A stretch of DNA of 64,000 nucleotides, from contig NZ_AP024828.1 in NCBI RefSeq assembly GCF_019668465.1, positions 3,348,001 to 3,412,000 on the forward strand, given 5' to 3'. Source of the stretch: Mycobacterium senriense. GTDB taxonomy: Bacteria > Actinomycetota > Actinomycetes > Mycobacteriales > Mycobacteriaceae. This document shows positions 8,547 to 19,086 of this stretch, piece after piece. A program made the translations under genes and the position numbers. The stretch's first letter is position 1, and each line of letters begins with the position of its first letter. The notes under the pieces are model-generated. The model worked only from the letters and a program-made list of their open reading frames with translations, did not search any database and was not told the DNA's origin.

Positions 8547-10230
8547 ACCCGATGGCGGTGTAGTCGAGGTCGGCGAGACCGGCCGCGCCGAAATTGGCCA
8601 GCGTGCTGCGCACCGCGACATCGCCGGGCGACTGGGTCAGCGGAAGACTGAATCCCTCCGCCCAGATCATCTTGTCCAGATTGTTGGCCAATGCCTGCGC
8701 CTTGGCCGGATCGAGTTCTTCCAGCGTGCCTTCGATCGCGGCGTCGATCTGCTCGCTGCCGATCTTGCCGAAGTTGCTCTCCCCGTCGGAGTTGTAGATC
8801 TGGGTCAGCGCCGAGAGCGGGAAAGCGTCTCCGAGCCAACCGAATTGGGCCATATCGAAAGCGCCGACGTTGATGTAGTTGGTGAAGAAGCCGCTGCCCG
8901 ACCGGGATACCAGCTCGAGCTTGACGCCGATCTGGGCGAGACTGTGCTGGGCGATCTGGGCGAATTGCCGGCTGCCCTGGGCGTCGTAGAACAAGTCACG
9001 GATCACCAGCGGCCGGCCGTCCTTCTCCCGGAACTGCCCGACCCGTTTCCAGCCCAGCGCGTCAAGCTCCCGCCCGGCCGCGGCCGGGTCGTAGGGCACG
9101 ACCGAGCTGTTGTCTTGATAGCCCTGCTGCCCGGCGACATAGATATGATTGCCCAGTGCCACAGGATCACTGGTGAGGCCGTACTGGACGACCTTGGCGA
9201 TGGTCTGCCGATCGATCCCCTTGGCCACCGCGACGCGCAGCGCCTTGTCGGCCAGGATCGAACCCGGGGCGCCGTTGAACGTGAAATGAGACCAGGCCGG
9301 AGCGGGCGCACGCCGGATCGAGATTCCCTGGGTGCGCTGCGCGATGGTCAGCTGGTCGATCGTGCCGACACCGGTGGCGTCGATCGTGTTGTTCTGCAAG
9401 GCAGGCAACCGCGCGGCGTCGTCGAGCACCAAGTACGTGATGCTGTTTAGGCGGGGGCGCGCGCCCCACCATTTCGGGTTGCGGCTCAACACGATCCGCT
9501 GGGTGGTCCGATCCAGCGACGAGACGACGAACGGGCCGGCCGACGGGCCCGGCCCCTCCAGCTGGCCCTTGTTGAACGCCTCCGGGGTGGCGGTCATGCT
9601 CTTGGGCAGCAGCATTCCGTTGCCGGCGAACATGCCGCGCCATTCGGCGTAGGGCTTGGCGAACGTCATGACGGCCTGCCGGTCGTCGACGCCGCGGGTC
9701 ACCGACGCGACGCGGTCGGCGCCGCTGGGCCCGGCGATCTCAAAGGCCTTGTCGGCGCCGCTCAGGGCGTGGATCTGGCTGGCGATGTCCTCCCAGGTGA
9801 TCGGCGTGCCGTCGGACCACACCGCCTTGGGGTTGATCGTGTACGTAACCACCTGCGGCGCAGTGCCGGTGAGCTCGATGCTGGTGAAGTAGTCGGTGTC
9901 GACCGTCGTCGAGCCGTCGGGCCCGATGACGAACGCCCGCGGCAGGGTGGCCTTCATCATCGCGGAGACGTCGGCCGAGTTGCCGTCGATGTGCAAGATG
10001 TTGAAGTTCGGCGGAAAGTCGGTCAGCGCCAGTCGCAGGTCGCCGCCGTCTTGCAGGGTCGCCGGATCGTGTGGGTTGACGTCGCTCGTCGAGCCGATCT
10101 GTGCGTTGTGCCCGGTCTCCGGAATCAGGCTGACCGCCGGCGAGCAGCCCGACAACACAAGGGCTATCGCGAAGAACGCCTGCGCGAACCGGGTGCCCGC
10201 ACCCGCCGTGACCACCGCCGGCCTAGACAC
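8533..10230 (-). CDS. oppA: oligopeptide-binding lipoprotein OppA
   Basis: Substrate-binding lipoprotein of an ABC importer (SBP_bac_5 family), 565 residues. The signal ends in the lipobox VLSGC with Cys29, anchoring it outside the plasma membrane. The body carries family hallmarks: [29 protein letters not shown] and [11 protein letters not shown]. It is highly similar to Rv1280c, which takes up oligopeptides (glutathione and bradykinin uptake have been reported for the M. tuberculosis system). It starts at GTG 10230, overlapping the oppD stop by 8 bp, and is the last gene of oppBCDA, so it probably depends on the upstream promoter. Confidence 0.93.
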   Translation of the reverse strand: MSRPAVVTAGAGTRFAQAFFAIALVLSGCSPAVSLIPETGHNAQIGSTSDVNPHDPATLQDGGDLRLALTDFPPNFNILHIDGNSADVSAMMKATLPRAFVIGPDGSTTVDTDYFTSIELTGTAPQVVTYTINPKAVWSDGTPITWEDIASQIHALSGADKAFEIAGPSGADRVASVTRGVDDRQAVMTFAKPYAEWRGMFAGNGMLLPKSMTATPEAFNKGQLEGPGPSAGPFVVSSLDRTTQRIVLSRNPKWWGARPRLNSITYLVLDDAARLPALQNNTIDATGVGTIDQLTIAQRTQGISIRRAPAPAWSHFTFNGAPGSILADKALRVAVAKGIDRQTIAKVVQYGLTSDPVALGNHIYVAGQQGYQDNSSVVPYDPAAAGRELDALGWKRVGQFREKDGRPLVIRDLFYDAQGSRQFAQIAQHSLAQIGVKLELVSRSGSGFFTNYINVGAFDMAQFGWLGDAFPLSALTQIYNSDGESNFGKIGSEQIDAAIEGTLEELDPAKAQALANNLDKMIWAEGFSLPLTQSPGDVAVRSTLANFGAAGLADLDYTAIGFTRS

Positions 10231-12058
10231 GTCGGTCCGGATCCGGTTGCGGTACCGCGTTCAGCAGCCGCCGCGTGTATTCGTGTTGCGGGTCGGCGAA
10301 GACCTGACGGCTGTCGCCCTGCTCCACGATCGCGCCGGCGTACATCACGACGACGTGGTGCGCGAGGTGCTTGACCACCGAAAGATCGTGGGAGACAAAC
10401 AGGTAGGACAGGCCGAACCGCTCCTGCAGGTCGAGCAGCAGGTTGATGATTCCGGCCTGGATGGACACGTCGAGCGCGGACACAGGTTCGTCGAGCGCCA
10501 GGATCTTCGGTTGCAGAGCGAGCGCACGCGCTATGCCGATGCGCTGCTTCTGCCCGCCGGAGAACTCCGCGGGGTAACGGACCGCGTCGGCGCGGCGCAG
10601 CCCCACGATCTCAAGCAGCTCGGCGACGCGCGAGTTAGTGCGGCTCTTGTCGAACCCGTTGGCCCGCAGGGGTTCTGCGAGCAGCTCGAACACCGGTAGC
10701 CGCGGGTCGAGCGACGCGACCGGGTCTTGGAACACGACCTGGATGTCGCGCCGCAGCGCCCGCCTGCTCGCGGCGCTCAACGCGGTGACGTCGGTGCCCA
10801 GCACCTCGATCGAACCCGATTCGGGCCCGGTGAGTTCCAAGATCTCGTGCAGGGTGGTCGACTTGCCCGAACCCGATTCGCCGACGATGCCCAGGGTGCG
10901 ACCCTGCCGCAATTCGAAACTGACGCCGTCGACGGCGCGCACCTCACCGGCGCTACGGCGCAACACGCCCTTGGTCAGCCGGTAGGTCTTGGTCAGGTCG
11001 CGCACCCGAACGACCACCGACGTGCCGGCGGATTCCGCTTGGCGGGCGTCGGTGCTCACCCCGTAAATGTCCGCGGCGCTTCGGCCGTCGACCTGATCGG
11101 TGCGGATGCAGGCCGCCCGGTGATCGGCGCCGACGGAAACCAATTCCGGCTCCGCGAGCCGACATTCGTCGATGGCCAGCGGGCAGCGGGGCGCGAAGGG
11201 GCACCCGGGATCCAGGCCCGCCAGCGACGGCGGCGCACCGGGGATCGGCACCAACCGGGTGCCCTGGGCGGCGTCCAGTCGGGGTACCGAGCCCAGCAGC
11301 CCGACGGTGTACGGCATGCGGCGGTCGCGGTAAAGGTCAGGCACGGAAGCGGATTCGACGACCCGCCCGGCGTACATGACCAGGGCGCGGTCGGCGAATT
11401 CGGCCACCACTCCGAGGTCGTGGGTGATGATGAGCACCCCGGCGCCGGTGATGTCGCGCGCCGTCTTGAGCACCTCGAGGATCTGCGCCTGCACCGTGAC
11501 ATCCAGCGCGGTGGTGGGCTCGTCGCAGATCAACAGGTCTGGGTCGTTGGCGATGGCGATCGCGATGACCACCCGTTGCCGTTCGCCGCCGGACAGCTCA
11601 TGCGGAAACCCGCGGGCGCGTCGCTCCGGCTGCGCGATGCCTACCAGCTCGAGCAGTTCCACGGCACGCCGACGAGCGGCCTTTCTGCCCACTCGCGGCT
11701 GGTGGATTTCGATCGCCTCGGCGATCTGGTCGCCGACGGTGTAGACGGGTGTCAGCGCGGACATGGGATCCTGGAACACCGTGCCGACCGTCTTGCCGCG
11801 GAACCGCGACATCGCGTCGTCGCCGAGGCCCAGCAGTTCGGTGTCGTGCAACCGCACCGAGCCGCGCACCTGTGCGTACTCGGGTAACAGGCCGATGGCC
11901 GCCATCGCCGAAACGGACTTCCCCGAACCGGATTCGCCGACCATGGCGACGACTTCCCCCGGTTCGATGCGGTAGCTGATACCGCGCACCGCGGTCACCG
12001 GGTCGCCACCCGTCGGGAACGTGACCGCCAGGTCGGTTACCTCGAGCAGCGGGCTCAT
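10223..12058 (-). CDS. oppD: peptide importer ATPase OppD, two fused ABC modules
   Basis: Fused double ATPase of 611 residues; in enteric bacteria these are separate OppD and OppF. Module 1: Walker A GESGSGKS (41-48), signature LSGGERQR, Walker [14 protein letters not shown]. Between the modules lies the Opp/Dpp-specific segment with Cys residues ([18 protein letters not shown], then AACIR), the type proposed to bind an iron-sulfur cluster in these transporters. Module 2: a second GESGSGKS, signature FSGGQKQR and [11 protein letters not shown]. Both ATP sites look complete. It overlaps oppC by ATGA and powers the OppB-OppC channel from the cytoplasm. Confidence 0.94.
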   Translation of the reverse strand: MSPLLEVTDLAVTFPTGGDPVTAVRGISYRIEPGEVVAMVGESGSGKSVSAMAAIGLLPEYAQVRGSVRLHDTELLGLGDDAMSRFRGKTVGTVFQDPMSALTPVYTVGDQIAEAIEIHQPRVGRKAARRRAVELLELVGIAQPERRARGFPHELSGGERQRVVIAIAIANDPDLLICDEPTTALDVTVQAQILEVLKTARDITGAGVLIITHDLGVVAEFADRALVMYAGRVVESASVPDLYRDRRMPYTVGLLGSVPRLDAAQGTRLVPIPGAPPSLAGLDPGCPFAPRCPLAIDECRLAEPELVSVGADHRAACIRTDQVDGRSAADIYGVSTDARQAESAGTSVVVRVRDLTKTYRLTKGVLRRSAGEVRAVDGVSFELRQGRTLGIVGESGSGKSTTLHEILELTGPESGSIEVLGTDVTALSAASRRALRRDIQVVFQDPVASLDPRLPVFELLAEPLRANGFDKSRTNSRVAELLEIVGLRRADAVRYPAEFSGGQKQRIGIARALALQPKILALDEPVSALDVSIQAGIINLLLDLQERFGLSYLFVSHDLSVVKHLAHHVVVMYAGAIVEQGDSRQVFADPQHEYTRRLLNAVPQPDPDRRV

Positions 12059-12981
12059 CGGCTCCCCCCGCTCAGGCCCGCGCTGCCGGGGTCGAGCGCA
12101 TCGCGCAGGCCGTCACCGGTGAGGTTGGCGCACACCAGGATCAGCACCAGCACTCCCGCGGGAAACAGGAACACCCAGGGAAAGGTGGTCGCGGATTGGG
12201 TGCCGTTGGCGATCAACGTGCCCAGTGACACGTCGGGTGGCTGGATGCCGAAACCCAGGAAGCTCAGGCCGGTTTCGGCCAGGATGGCCGACGCGACGTT
12301 GAGCGCGGCGTCGATGATCAAGATGGATGCCACGTTGGGCACCACGTGGCCGACGATGATGCGGCGGCTGGAAACCCCCATATACCGTGCGGCACGGATG
12401 AATTCGCGTTCCCGCAGACTCATGGTCATGCCGCGGACCATGCGCGAGCTGACCATCCAGCCGAACCCGGCCAGCAGTAGGACCAGCATCACGACATTGG
12501 CCGAGCTCTTGATGCGCGGTGTCACGATGGCGATGAGGATGAAGCTGGGTACCACCAACAACAGGTCGACCACCCACATCAGCGCACGGTCGCGCCAGCC
12601 ACCGAAATAGCCCGCGATCGACCCGACGGTGGCCGCGATGCCGGTGGAGATGACCGCGACGCAGACGCCGATCAGCATCGACTTCTGCATCCCGCGCAAA
12701 ATCTGCGCCAGCAGATCTTGACCCAGCGCGTTGGTGCCCAGCCAGTGGCGCGCGTTCGGCGGCTGCAGCAGCGCGGTGAAATCCAGGTCCTCGTAGGAAT
12801 ACGGCAGCACGGCGGGCAGCACGTAGCAGCCGACGAACAACAGCACCAGCAATGCCAGCGACGCCACCGCGAACCTGTTGCGGGCGAACCGCCGAAGCAC
12901 CAGGGTGCGCCGCGAGGTGAAGTCCGCGACCTCGTGCCCCGAAAAACCATGGGCGCCATCGATGTTCGCCTGGGCCGTCAT
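12055..12981 (-). CDS. oppC: peptide importer permease OppC
   Basis: Membrane permease of 308 residues. After a cytoplasmic N-terminus come a first helix ([19 protein letters not shown]), a periplasmic loop with [16 protein letters not shown], then five more helices. The EAA-type loop that contacts the ATPase is seen around [18 protein letters not shown]. The start is set at ATG 12981, which overlaps the oppB stop as ATGA; longer frames upstream run through oppB. With OppB it makes the pore of the importer. Confidence 0.92.
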   Translation of the reverse strand: MTAQANIDGAHGFSGHEVADFTSRRTLVLRRFARNRFAVASLALLVLLFVGCYVLPAVLPYSYEDLDFTALLQPPNARHWLGTNALGQDLLAQILRGMQKSMLIGVCVAVISTGIAATVGSIAGYFGGWRDRALMWVVDLLLVVPSFILIAIVTPRIKSSANVVMLVLLLAGFGWMVSSRMVRGMTMSLREREFIRAARYMGVSSRRIIVGHVVPNVASILIIDAALNVASAILAETGLSFLGFGIQPPDVSLGTLIANGTQSATTFPWVFLFPAGVLVLILVCANLTGDGLRDALDPGSAGLSGGSR

Positions 12982-13955
12982 GACACCCGGACCCGGGGAT
13001 CGAGGGCCGCGTAGAACACGTCCGAGAGCAGCCCGGCCAGCAGCACCACCGCACCGGAGAACAGGGTGATCGCCGCGATGATGTTGGTGTCCTGAGTCGC
13101 GATGCCCTGCACCAGCCATTCACCCATGCCGTGCCAGCCGAAGATCTTCTCCACAAATACCGCCCCGGTCACCAGGCCGGCCACCCCGTAGGCGAACAGC
13201 GTGGCCAGCGGGATAAGCGCGGTGCGCAGCCCGTGCTTGACCAGCGCCCGCCGGCGGGTGAGCCCTTTGGCGCGCGCGGTGCGAATGAAGTCCTGGCCCA
13301 GGACGTCGAGCATCGCGTTGCGCTGATAACGGCTGTATCCCGCCGCGGCGGCAAGCGCCAGGGTCAGCGACGGCAAGACCAGATGCCGTAATCGGTCGAG
13401 CAGGTGCGCGCCGGTCCCCCCGGTCACGCCCGGTGAAGTCTCCCCGGTGTAGTCGAAGATGTGCAGGCCCACGGCCCAGTTCACCCGCAGCGCGCCGAGG
13501 ATCAACAGGCTGGCGATCACGAATGTCGGGGTGCTCAGCACCAGCAGCGCCACCATGGTGACCACCCGGTCGCTGAGTCGATACTGCCGAATGGCGCCCC
13601 ACGCCCCGGCCGCGACGCCCAATGCGGTGCCCACCAGCGAACCGATGATCAGCAGGCGCAGGGTCACTCCGACGCGACGCCACAGCGTCGTCCCGACGGG
13701 CTGGCCGGTGATGGTCTTGCCGAAGTCACCGCGCACGGCGTGCGATGCCCAGTGCGCGTAGCGGATCGGTATCGGCTCATCCAGGCCGAGCGTGTGGGCC
13801 TTGGCATCGATCACGGACTGTGGCGGGCGCGGGCTGCGCTGCAGCAGGCTGTCCAGTGGCCTGAAGGCCACCGACGTCAGGCAAAACGTCAGAAACGATG
13901 CCAGCGCCAGCAGCACCACGTAGTTGAGCAACCGGCGTGCCAGAAACCGAGTCAT
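12978..13955 (-). CDS. oppB: peptide importer permease OppB
   Basis: First gene of the opp operon; permease of 325 residues. It starts MTRFLARRLLNYVVLLAL with the first helix, has the periplasmic region with LGLDEPIPIRYAHW and GDFGKTITGQPV typical of OppB/DppB, and the ATPase-contact loop QDFIRTARAKGLTRRRAL. A longer frame to 14069 is open but lacks similarity to the family; ATG 13955 matches the M. tuberculosis start. The 214 bp up to divergent canA should hold promoters for both directions. Confidence 0.92.
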   Translation of the reverse strand: MTRFLARRLLNYVVLLALASFLTFCLTSVAFRPLDSLLQRSPRPPQSVIDAKAHTLGLDEPIPIRYAHWASHAVRGDFGKTITGQPVGTTLWRRVGVTLRLLIIGSLVGTALGVAAGAWGAIRQYRLSDRVVTMVALLVLSTPTFVIASLLILGALRVNWAVGLHIFDYTGETSPGVTGGTGAHLLDRLRHLVLPSLTLALAAAAGYSRYQRNAMLDVLGQDFIRTARAKGLTRRRALVKHGLRTALIPLATLFAYGVAGLVTGAVFVEKIFGWHGMGEWLVQGIATQDTNIIAAITLFSGAVVLLAGLLSDVFYAALDPRVRVS

Positions 13956-14169
13956 GCCGGTCCGCACACCCCACGTCGCATTGGGACAGGCTATCGAGCC
14001 GCCGGTACAGCGTCGCGCGATGCGGTCGCCCGGCGCGTTCGATCTCCTTCCGATCCGGTTGATTTTCATGCGTGAATCGCGTGCGATCGGTTGTTAGGAT
14101 CCACCGCGGTACCGAGCCGGGCAGCAAACGCAGCACGGTTCAGGCCGCGACACTCCCGAGGAGGCTTGC

Positions 14170-14661
14170 GTGACGGTTACCGACGAATACCTGGCCAACA
14201 ACGCCAAATATGCGAGCACTTTCGACGGGCCGCTGCCGATGCCGCCGGGCAAACATGTCGCCGTCGTCGCGTGCATGGACGCCCGGCTCGATGTCTACCG
14301 CATCCTCGGGCTCAACGAGGGGGAGGCCCACGTCATCCGCAACGCCGGCGGAGTCATCACCGACGACGTCGTCCGTTCGCTGGCCATCAGTCAACGATTG
14401 CTGGGGACGCGGGAGATCATCCTGATTCACCACACCGACTGCGGCATGCTCACCTTCACCGACGACGACTTCAAGCGCAGCATCCAGGAGGAGACCGGGA
14501 TCAAACCGCCGTGGGCGGCGGAGGCTTTCGCCGATCTCGCCGAGGACGTACGGCAATCGCTGCGCCGGATCGAGGACAGCCCGTTCGTCACCAAGCACGT
14601 CTCCGCGCGCGGATTCGTCTTCGACGTGGCCACCGGCAAGCTCGAGGAAATCAAGCCCTGA
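14170..14661 (+). CDS. canA: beta-class carbonic anhydrase CanA
   Basis: Enzyme of 163 residues interconverting CO2 and bicarbonate. Zinc ligands are Cys35 (VACMDARLD), His88 and Cys91 (HHTDCGM); Asp37-Arg39 forms the conserved dyad. Spacing is identical to Rv1284, a short plant-type beta carbonic anhydrase with proven activity. GTG 14170 has GAGGAGG 5 nt upstream, an excellent ribosome site. It is divergent from oppB. Bicarbonate supply and pH buffering are the expected roles. Confidence 0.93.
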   Translation: MTVTDEYLANNAKYASTFDGPLPMPPGKHVAVVACMDARLDVYRILGLNEGEAHVIRNAGGVITDDVVRSLAISQRLLGTREIILIHHTDCGMLTFTDDDFKRSIQEETGIKPPWAAEAFADLAEDVRQSLRRIEDSPFVTKHVSARGFVFDVATGKLEEIKP

Positions 14662-14683
14662 TCGCCGTCGGCCGCCGGCGACC

Positions 14684-15124
14684 TCAACCGACCTTGTAGG
14701 TCGCCAGCGCCTTGGCAACCAGCGTGCCCTGCGGGTCGACGATCTCGGCCTCGCAGTTGACCAGTGACCGGCCACGCCGCAGGACCCGTCCCACGCCGAT
14801 CACGTCGGTGGCCCGGGCCGGGGCCATGAAGTCCAGCGTGAGGGACACCGTGACGCCCCGCAGCTCCGGCGGTGCGTGCGCGCCGCACCACGCCGCCGCC
14901 ATGACGGTGAGATCGGCGAGGGTGGCGATGGCGCCGCCGTGGACCATGTCGCCGATGGTCACATTGGACGGGTCCCAGGGCAGCCGCAGCCGCACTTCGT
15001 CCTCTTCGAGGCGCTCGGCGACGATGCCCAGCTTGACGACGAACGGGGATTGGGGGAGGAACTGCGCGATGACGTCGCGACCGCTCGGCGCGGATGGTCC
15101 GGCGGTTTCCGGGGTGGCAGTCAT
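14684..15124 (-). CDS. PaaI-type hot-dog thioesterase
   Basis: Protein of 146 residues with one hot-dog fold. The central motif VTIGDMVHGGAIATLADLTVM carries the G-G-x-x-x-x-x-D pattern of PaaI-like acyl-CoA thioesterases (the Asp after the HGG loop is catalytic in that group). Start ATG 15124; the upstream open frame has no family resemblance. It is convergent with canA and divergent from cysD. As I recall, M. tuberculosis has no gene between canA and cysD here, so it is a lineage-specific gain or a loss there. Substrate unknown. Confidence 0.75.
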   Translation of the reverse strand: MTATPETAGPSAPSGRDVIAQFLPQSPFVVKLGIVAERLEEDEVRLRLPWDPSNVTIGDMVHGGAIATLADLTVMAAAWCGAHAPPELRGVTVSLTLDFMAPARATDVIGVGRVLRRGRSLVNCEAEIVDPQGTLVAKALATYKVG

Positions 15125-15265
15125 CCGTCCATGTTTTCGCACCCCAACCGGCCGCAAAAGTGCCGTCGGGACTCTTGACGCGATCTGTCCGGTGACCGGC
15201 GTGCGGGCCAGGCCGATCCGGCGGCCGCAGGTCCTGTGGTTGACAGCGCCGGGGCGGGCTGGTCT

Positions 15266-15282
15266 CATTTATCGTTAAAATG
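15266..15282 (+). promoter_or_regulatory. inverted repeat in AT-rich cysD promoter region
   Basis: CATTT (15266-15270), 7-bp spacer, AAATG (15278-15282), inside the only AT-rich patch between the thioesterase and cysD, about 45-60 bp before the cysD start. It could be an operator, for example for the Rrf2 protein encoded downstream. The arms are short, so this is tentative. Confidence 0.3.
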
Positions 15283-15324
15283 CCAAATATGGTCAGTTCT
15301 ACCAGGTTTTAATCGAAGGAAGCT

Positions 15325-16254
15325 ATGACCAGTGATGTGACGGTGGCCCCCGCCGCCGGACAGTACGAGTTGAGTCATCTGCGCTCGCTGGAGGCGGAGG
15401 CGATCCACATCATTCGTGAGGTCGCCGCGGAGTTCGAGCGCCCGGTACTGCTGTTCTCGGGCGGCAAGGACTCCATCGTCATGCTGCACCTGGCGCTGCG
15501 GGCGTTCCGGCCCGGGCGGCTGCCGTTCCCGGTGATGCACGTCGACACCGGGCACAACTTCGACGAGGTGATCGCGACCCGCGACGAGTTGGTGGCCGAG
15601 CACGGCGTGCGCCTGGTGGTCGCCTCAGTCCAGGAGGACATCGACGCCGGCCGGGTCGTCGAGCCGCGCCAAGGGCGCAACCCGATCCAGACCGTCACGC
15701 TGCTGCGCGCCATCCGGGAGAATAAGTTCGACGCCGCGTTCGGGGGAGCGCGCCGCGACGAAGAGAAGGCGCGCGCGAAGGAACGGGTGTTCAGCTTCCG
15801 CGATGAGTTCGGCCAGTGGGATCCAAAGGCGCAACGCCCTGAGCTGTGGAATCTCTACAACGGCCGGCATCACAAGGGCGAGCACATCCGGGTGTTCCCG
15901 CTGTCCAACTGGACCGAGTTCGACATCTGGTCCTATATCGGCGCCGAGAACATCGCACTGCCGTCGATCTATTACGCCCACCAGCGCAAGGTGTTTCGCC
16001 GCGATGGCATGCTGCTGGCGGTCGACAAGAACATGCACCCGCGCGATGACGAGCCCGTGTTCGAGGCGACGGTGCGGTTCCGCACCGTCGGTGACGTCAC
16101 GTGCACCGGCTGCGTGGAATCGCGGGCCGCCACCGTCGACGAGGTCATCGCCGAGACCGCGGTGTCGCGGCTGACCGAACGCGGGGCGACCCGAGCTGAC
16201 GACCGGATCTCCGAGGCCGGCATGGAAGACCGCAAACGGCAGGGATACTTCTGA
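15325..16254 (+). CDS. cysD: sulfate adenylyltransferase small subunit CysD
   Basis: Subunit of ATP sulfurylase, 309 residues, making adenosine 5'-phosphosulfate from sulfate and ATP. The PP-loop SGGKDS (45-50) binds ATP; further on are HVDTGHNFDEV, FGGARRDEEKARAKER and FPLSNWTEFDIW, all standard for CysD. The start ATG 15325 has GAAGGAAG directly upstream. Its stop overlaps the cysN/C start by one base (TGATG), giving strong coupling. First step of assimilatory sulfate reduction and of sulfation. Confidence 0.95.
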   Translation: MTSDVTVAPAAGQYELSHLRSLEAEAIHIIREVAAEFERPVLLFSGGKDSIVMLHLALRAFRPGRLPFPVMHVDTGHNFDEVIATRDELVAEHGVRLVVASVQEDIDAGRVVEPRQGRNPIQTVTLLRAIRENKFDAAFGGARRDEEKARAKERVFSFRDEFGQWDPKAQRPELWNLYNGRHHKGEHIRVFPLSNWTEFDIWSYIGAENIALPSIYYAHQRKVFRRDGMLLAVDKNMHPRDDEPVFEATVRFRTVGDVTCTGCVESRAATVDEVIAETAVSRLTERGATRADDRISEAGMEDRKRQGYF

Positions 16255-18095
16255 TGACAACGCTACTGCGCTTGGCCACTGCGGGTTCCGTCGACGACGG
16301 CAAGTCGACCCTGATCGGTCGGCTGCTTTATGACTCCAAGGCCGTGATGGAAGACCAGTGGGCGGCGGTGGAACAGACCTCCAAGGACCGCGGTCACGAC
16401 TACACCGACCTGGCGCTGGTGACCGACGGCCTGCGGGCCGAGCGCGAACAGGGCATCACGATCGACGTCGCCTACCGCTACTTCGCCACTCCCAAGCGGA
16501 AATTCATCATCGCCGACACGCCCGGACACATCCAGTACACCCGCAACATGGTGACCGGCGCGTCGACCGCCCAACTGGTGATCGTGCTGGTCGACGCGCG
16601 CCACGGCTTGCTCGAACAGTCCCGCCGGCACGCGTTCCTGGCGTCCCTGCTGGGCATTCAGCACATCGTGCTCGCGGTCAACAAGATGGATCTGATCGAT
16701 TGGGACAGAGAGAAATTCGAGGCGATCCGGGACGAATTCCACGCGTTCGCCGCGCGCCTGGACGTGCACGACGTGGCCACCATCCCGCTATCCGCCCTGC
16801 ACGGCGACAACGTGGTGACCAAGTCGGACCAGACACCGTGGTACGAGGGACCGGCGTTGCTGTCGCATCTCGAGGAGGTGTACATCGCGGGTGACCGCAA
16901 CATGGTGGACGTGCGGTTCCCGGTTCAGTACGTCATCCGCCCGCACACCCGCGAGCATCAGGACCACCGTAGCTACGCCGGTACCGTCGCCAGCGGGGTC
17001 ATGCGTCCCGGCGATGAAGTGGTGGTGCTGCCTGTGGGTAAACAAACCCGGATCACCGCCATCGATGGGCCCAATGGTCCGGTGCAAGAAGCGTTCTCGC
17101 CGATGGCCGTATCGCTGACCCTGGCCGACGAGATCGACATCTCGCGCGGCGATTTGATCGCCCGCACCCACAACCAGCCCCGGGTCGCGCAGGAGTTCGA
17201 CGCGACGGTGTGCTGGATGGCCGACGATGCGGCCCTCGAACCCGGCCGCGACTACGTCATCAAGCACACCACCCGCACCACGCATGCCAGGGTGACCGCG
17301 CTCGACTACCGGCTCGACGTCAACACCCTGCATCGCGACAAAACAGCAACGGCGTTGAAGCTCAACGAACTCGGCCGCATCTCGCTGCGCACCCAGGTGC
17401 CGCTGCTGCTCGACGAGTACACGCGCAACGCCAGCACCGGTTCGTTCATCCTCATCGACCCGCACACCAACGGAACGGTTGCGGCCGGCATGGTGCTGCG
17501 CGACGCCTCGGCGCAGGCTGCGAGCCCGAACACGGTGCGGCACAAGTCATCTGCCATCGCTGCGGCACGGCCTCGAGGCAGGACGGTGTGGTTCACCGGC
17601 TTGTCCGGCTCCGGCAAGTCGTCGGTGGCCATGCTGGTCGAGCAGAAGCTGCTGCAAAAGGGAACTCCGGCATACGTTCTCGACGGTGACAATCTGAGGC
17701 ATGGCTTGAATGCCGACCTGGGCTTTTCCATGGCCGACCGAGCCGAAAACCTGCGCAGGCTGGCGCATGTGGCGGCGCTGCTCGCCGACTGCGGCAACGT
17801 CGTGCTGGTGCCGGCGATCAGCCCGCTGGCCGAGCAACGCGAACTGGCCCGCAACGTGCACGCAGAGGCCGGCTTCGATTTCATCGAGGTGTTCTGTGAC
17901 ACCCCGATCGAGGAATGCGAAAAGCGTGATCCCAAGGGTCTGTACGCCAAGGCACGTGCGGGTGAGATCAGCCAGTTCACCGGCATCGACAGTCCGTATC
18001 AGGTGCCGGTGGACCCCGACCTGCGGCTCACCCCGGACAGTACCGCCGAGGAGCAGGCGCAGCGGATCATCGACCTGCTCGAATCACGCGGGTAG
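16254..18095 (+). CDS. cysNC: CysN/CysC fusion: ATP sulfurylase GTPase and APS kinase
   Basis: Bifunctional protein of 613 residues. Residues 1 to about 430 are the CysN elongation-factor-like GTPase: G1 GSVDDGKST (11-19), G3 DTPGH, G4 NKMD. The rest is APS kinase: P-loop GLSGSGKS (449-456), DGDNLRHGLN and the FIEVFCDTP region. The GTPase drives APS formation with CysD; the kinase converts APS to PAPS, the sulfate donor. The fusion is usual in mycobacteria. Confidence 0.95.
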   Translation: MTTLLRLATAGSVDDGKSTLIGRLLYDSKAVMEDQWAAVEQTSKDRGHDYTDLALVTDGLRAEREQGITIDVAYRYFATPKRKFIIADTPGHIQYTRNMVTGASTAQLVIVLVDARHGLLEQSRRHAFLASLLGIQHIVLAVNKMDLIDWDREKFEAIRDEFHAFAARLDVHDVATIPLSALHGDNVVTKSDQTPWYEGPALLSHLEEVYIAGDRNMVDVRFPVQYVIRPHTREHQDHRSYAGTVASGVMRPGDEVVVLPVGKQTRITAIDGPNGPVQEAFSPMAVSLTLADEIDISRGDLIARTHNQPRVAQEFDATVCWMADDAALEPGRDYVIKHTTRTTHARVTALDYRLDVNTLHRDKTATALKLNELGRISLRTQVPLLLDEYTRNASTGSFILIDPHTNGTVAAGMVLRDASAQAASPNTVRHKSSAIAAARPRGRTVWFTGLSGSGKSSVAMLVEQKLLQKGTPAYVLDGDNLRHGLNADLGFSMADRAENLRRLAHVAALLADCGNVVLVPAISPLAEQRELARNVHAEAGFDFIEVFCDTPIEECEKRDPKGLYAKARAGEISQFTGIDSPYQVPVDPDLRLTPDSTAEEQAQRIIDLLESRG

Positions 18096-18158
18096 CCGTC
18101 CGATCAGCCAGGCTGCACCGAAATTGTGTCGTCGGGTGGCACAATCCTGGGAGTGCGC

Positions 18159-18638
18159 ATGTCGGCGAAGGCGGAGTATGCCGTGCGGGCGATGATTCAG
18201 CTCGCCACGGTGCCCGACGGAACGCTGGTGAAGACCGACGATTTGGCCCAGGCCCAGGGCATTCCGCCGCAATTTCTCGTCGACATCCTGACCAACCTGC
18301 GCACCGACCGGCTGGTGCGAAGCCACCGAGGTCGCGAGGGCGGCTACGAATTGGCCCGGTCCGGGAAAGACATCAGCATCGCCGACGTGTTGCGCTGCAT
18401 CGACGGCCCGCTGGCCAGCGTCCGTGACATCGGGCTCGGCGACTTGCCGTACTCGGGACCGACGGCCGCGCTCACCGACGTCTGGCGCGCGCTGCGGGCC
18501 AGCATGCGGTCGGTGCTGGAAGAGACGACGCTGGCCGACGTCGCCACCGGCGGCCTGCCCAAGCATGTCGCGGCGCTGGCCGACGACTATCGCAAGCAGG
18601 AAAGCCAGCGGCACGGCACAGCGCGCACCGGCGACTAG
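18159..18638 (+). CDS. Rrf2-family transcriptional regulator
   Basis: Winged-helix regulator of 159 residues: [16 protein letters not shown] is the classic Rrf2 N-terminus, followed by [33 protein letters not shown] as HTH and wing (positions about 28-64). Only one Cys is seen in the core (LRCIDGP), so the three-Cys iron-sulfur site of IscR/NsrR is absent; CymR-type cysteine-synthesis regulators also lack it. It lies 63 bp after cysN/C and equals Rv1287, making control of the cys genes likely but unproven here. GTG 18153 is an alternative start; GGGAG precedes ATG 18159 by 5 nt. Confidence 0.85.
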   Translation: MSAKAEYAVRAMIQLATVPDGTLVKTDDLAQAQGIPPQFLVDILTNLRTDRLVRSHRGREGGYELARSGKDISIADVLRCIDGPLASVRDIGLGDLPYSGPTAALTDVWRALRASMRSVLEETTLADVATGGLPKHVAALADDYRKQESQRHGTARTGD

Positions 18639-18650
18639 GTACAGCGCTTT

Positions 18651-19040
18651 TCAGCTGCCAGAGCCATAGGGGCGCGTGAGGATCTCCATGGCATGCCCAG
18701 ATGGATCGAGGAAGTACACGCCGCGCCCGCCGTCCCGCTGGTTGATCTCGCCCGGCCGTTTGGCCCCCGGGTCCGCCCAGTGCTCGAGACCCCGCGACTG
18801 GATCTTGCCGTAGATCGCGTCGAAGTCGTCCTCTGTAACGAGAAACGCGTAGTGCTGGCGTGGGATATCCGCGCCTTCGGGGGCATCCGCGTAGTCGAGA
18901 CTCGCGGCGTGCTCGAGTTCCACAACCATGAAGTGGCCGAAGGGCTTTGGGCCGGGCAGGCCGAACAGCTCGGCGAGGAACTCGGCGGATTCGCGTTTGT
19001 CGCGGGACGCGACGATGGTGTGGTTGAAACTGATGGTCAT
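18651..19040 (-). CDS. VOC-family (glyoxalase-like) protein
   Basis: Protein of 129 residues with one vicinal-oxygen-chelate domain made of two beta-alpha-beta-beta-beta units: FNHTIVASRDKRESAEFLAE opens the first and GGRGVYFLDPSGHAMEILT closes the second (His and Glu are typical metal ligands of the fold). GGAAAG precedes the ATG. It converges with the Rrf2 gene. It could be a dioxygenase, an isomerase or a resistance protein; sequence alone does not decide. Confidence 0.75.
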   Translation of the reverse strand: MTISFNHTIVASRDKRESAEFLAELFGLPGPKPFGHFMVVELEHAASLDYADAPEGADIPRQHYAFLVTEDDFDAIYGKIQSRGLEHWADPGAKRPGEINQRDGGRGVYFLDPSGHAMEILTRPYGSGS

Positions 19041-19086
19041 AGTTCTTTCCAGTCAACCACTCCGATGCGGGCGCGACAACGCAGCG

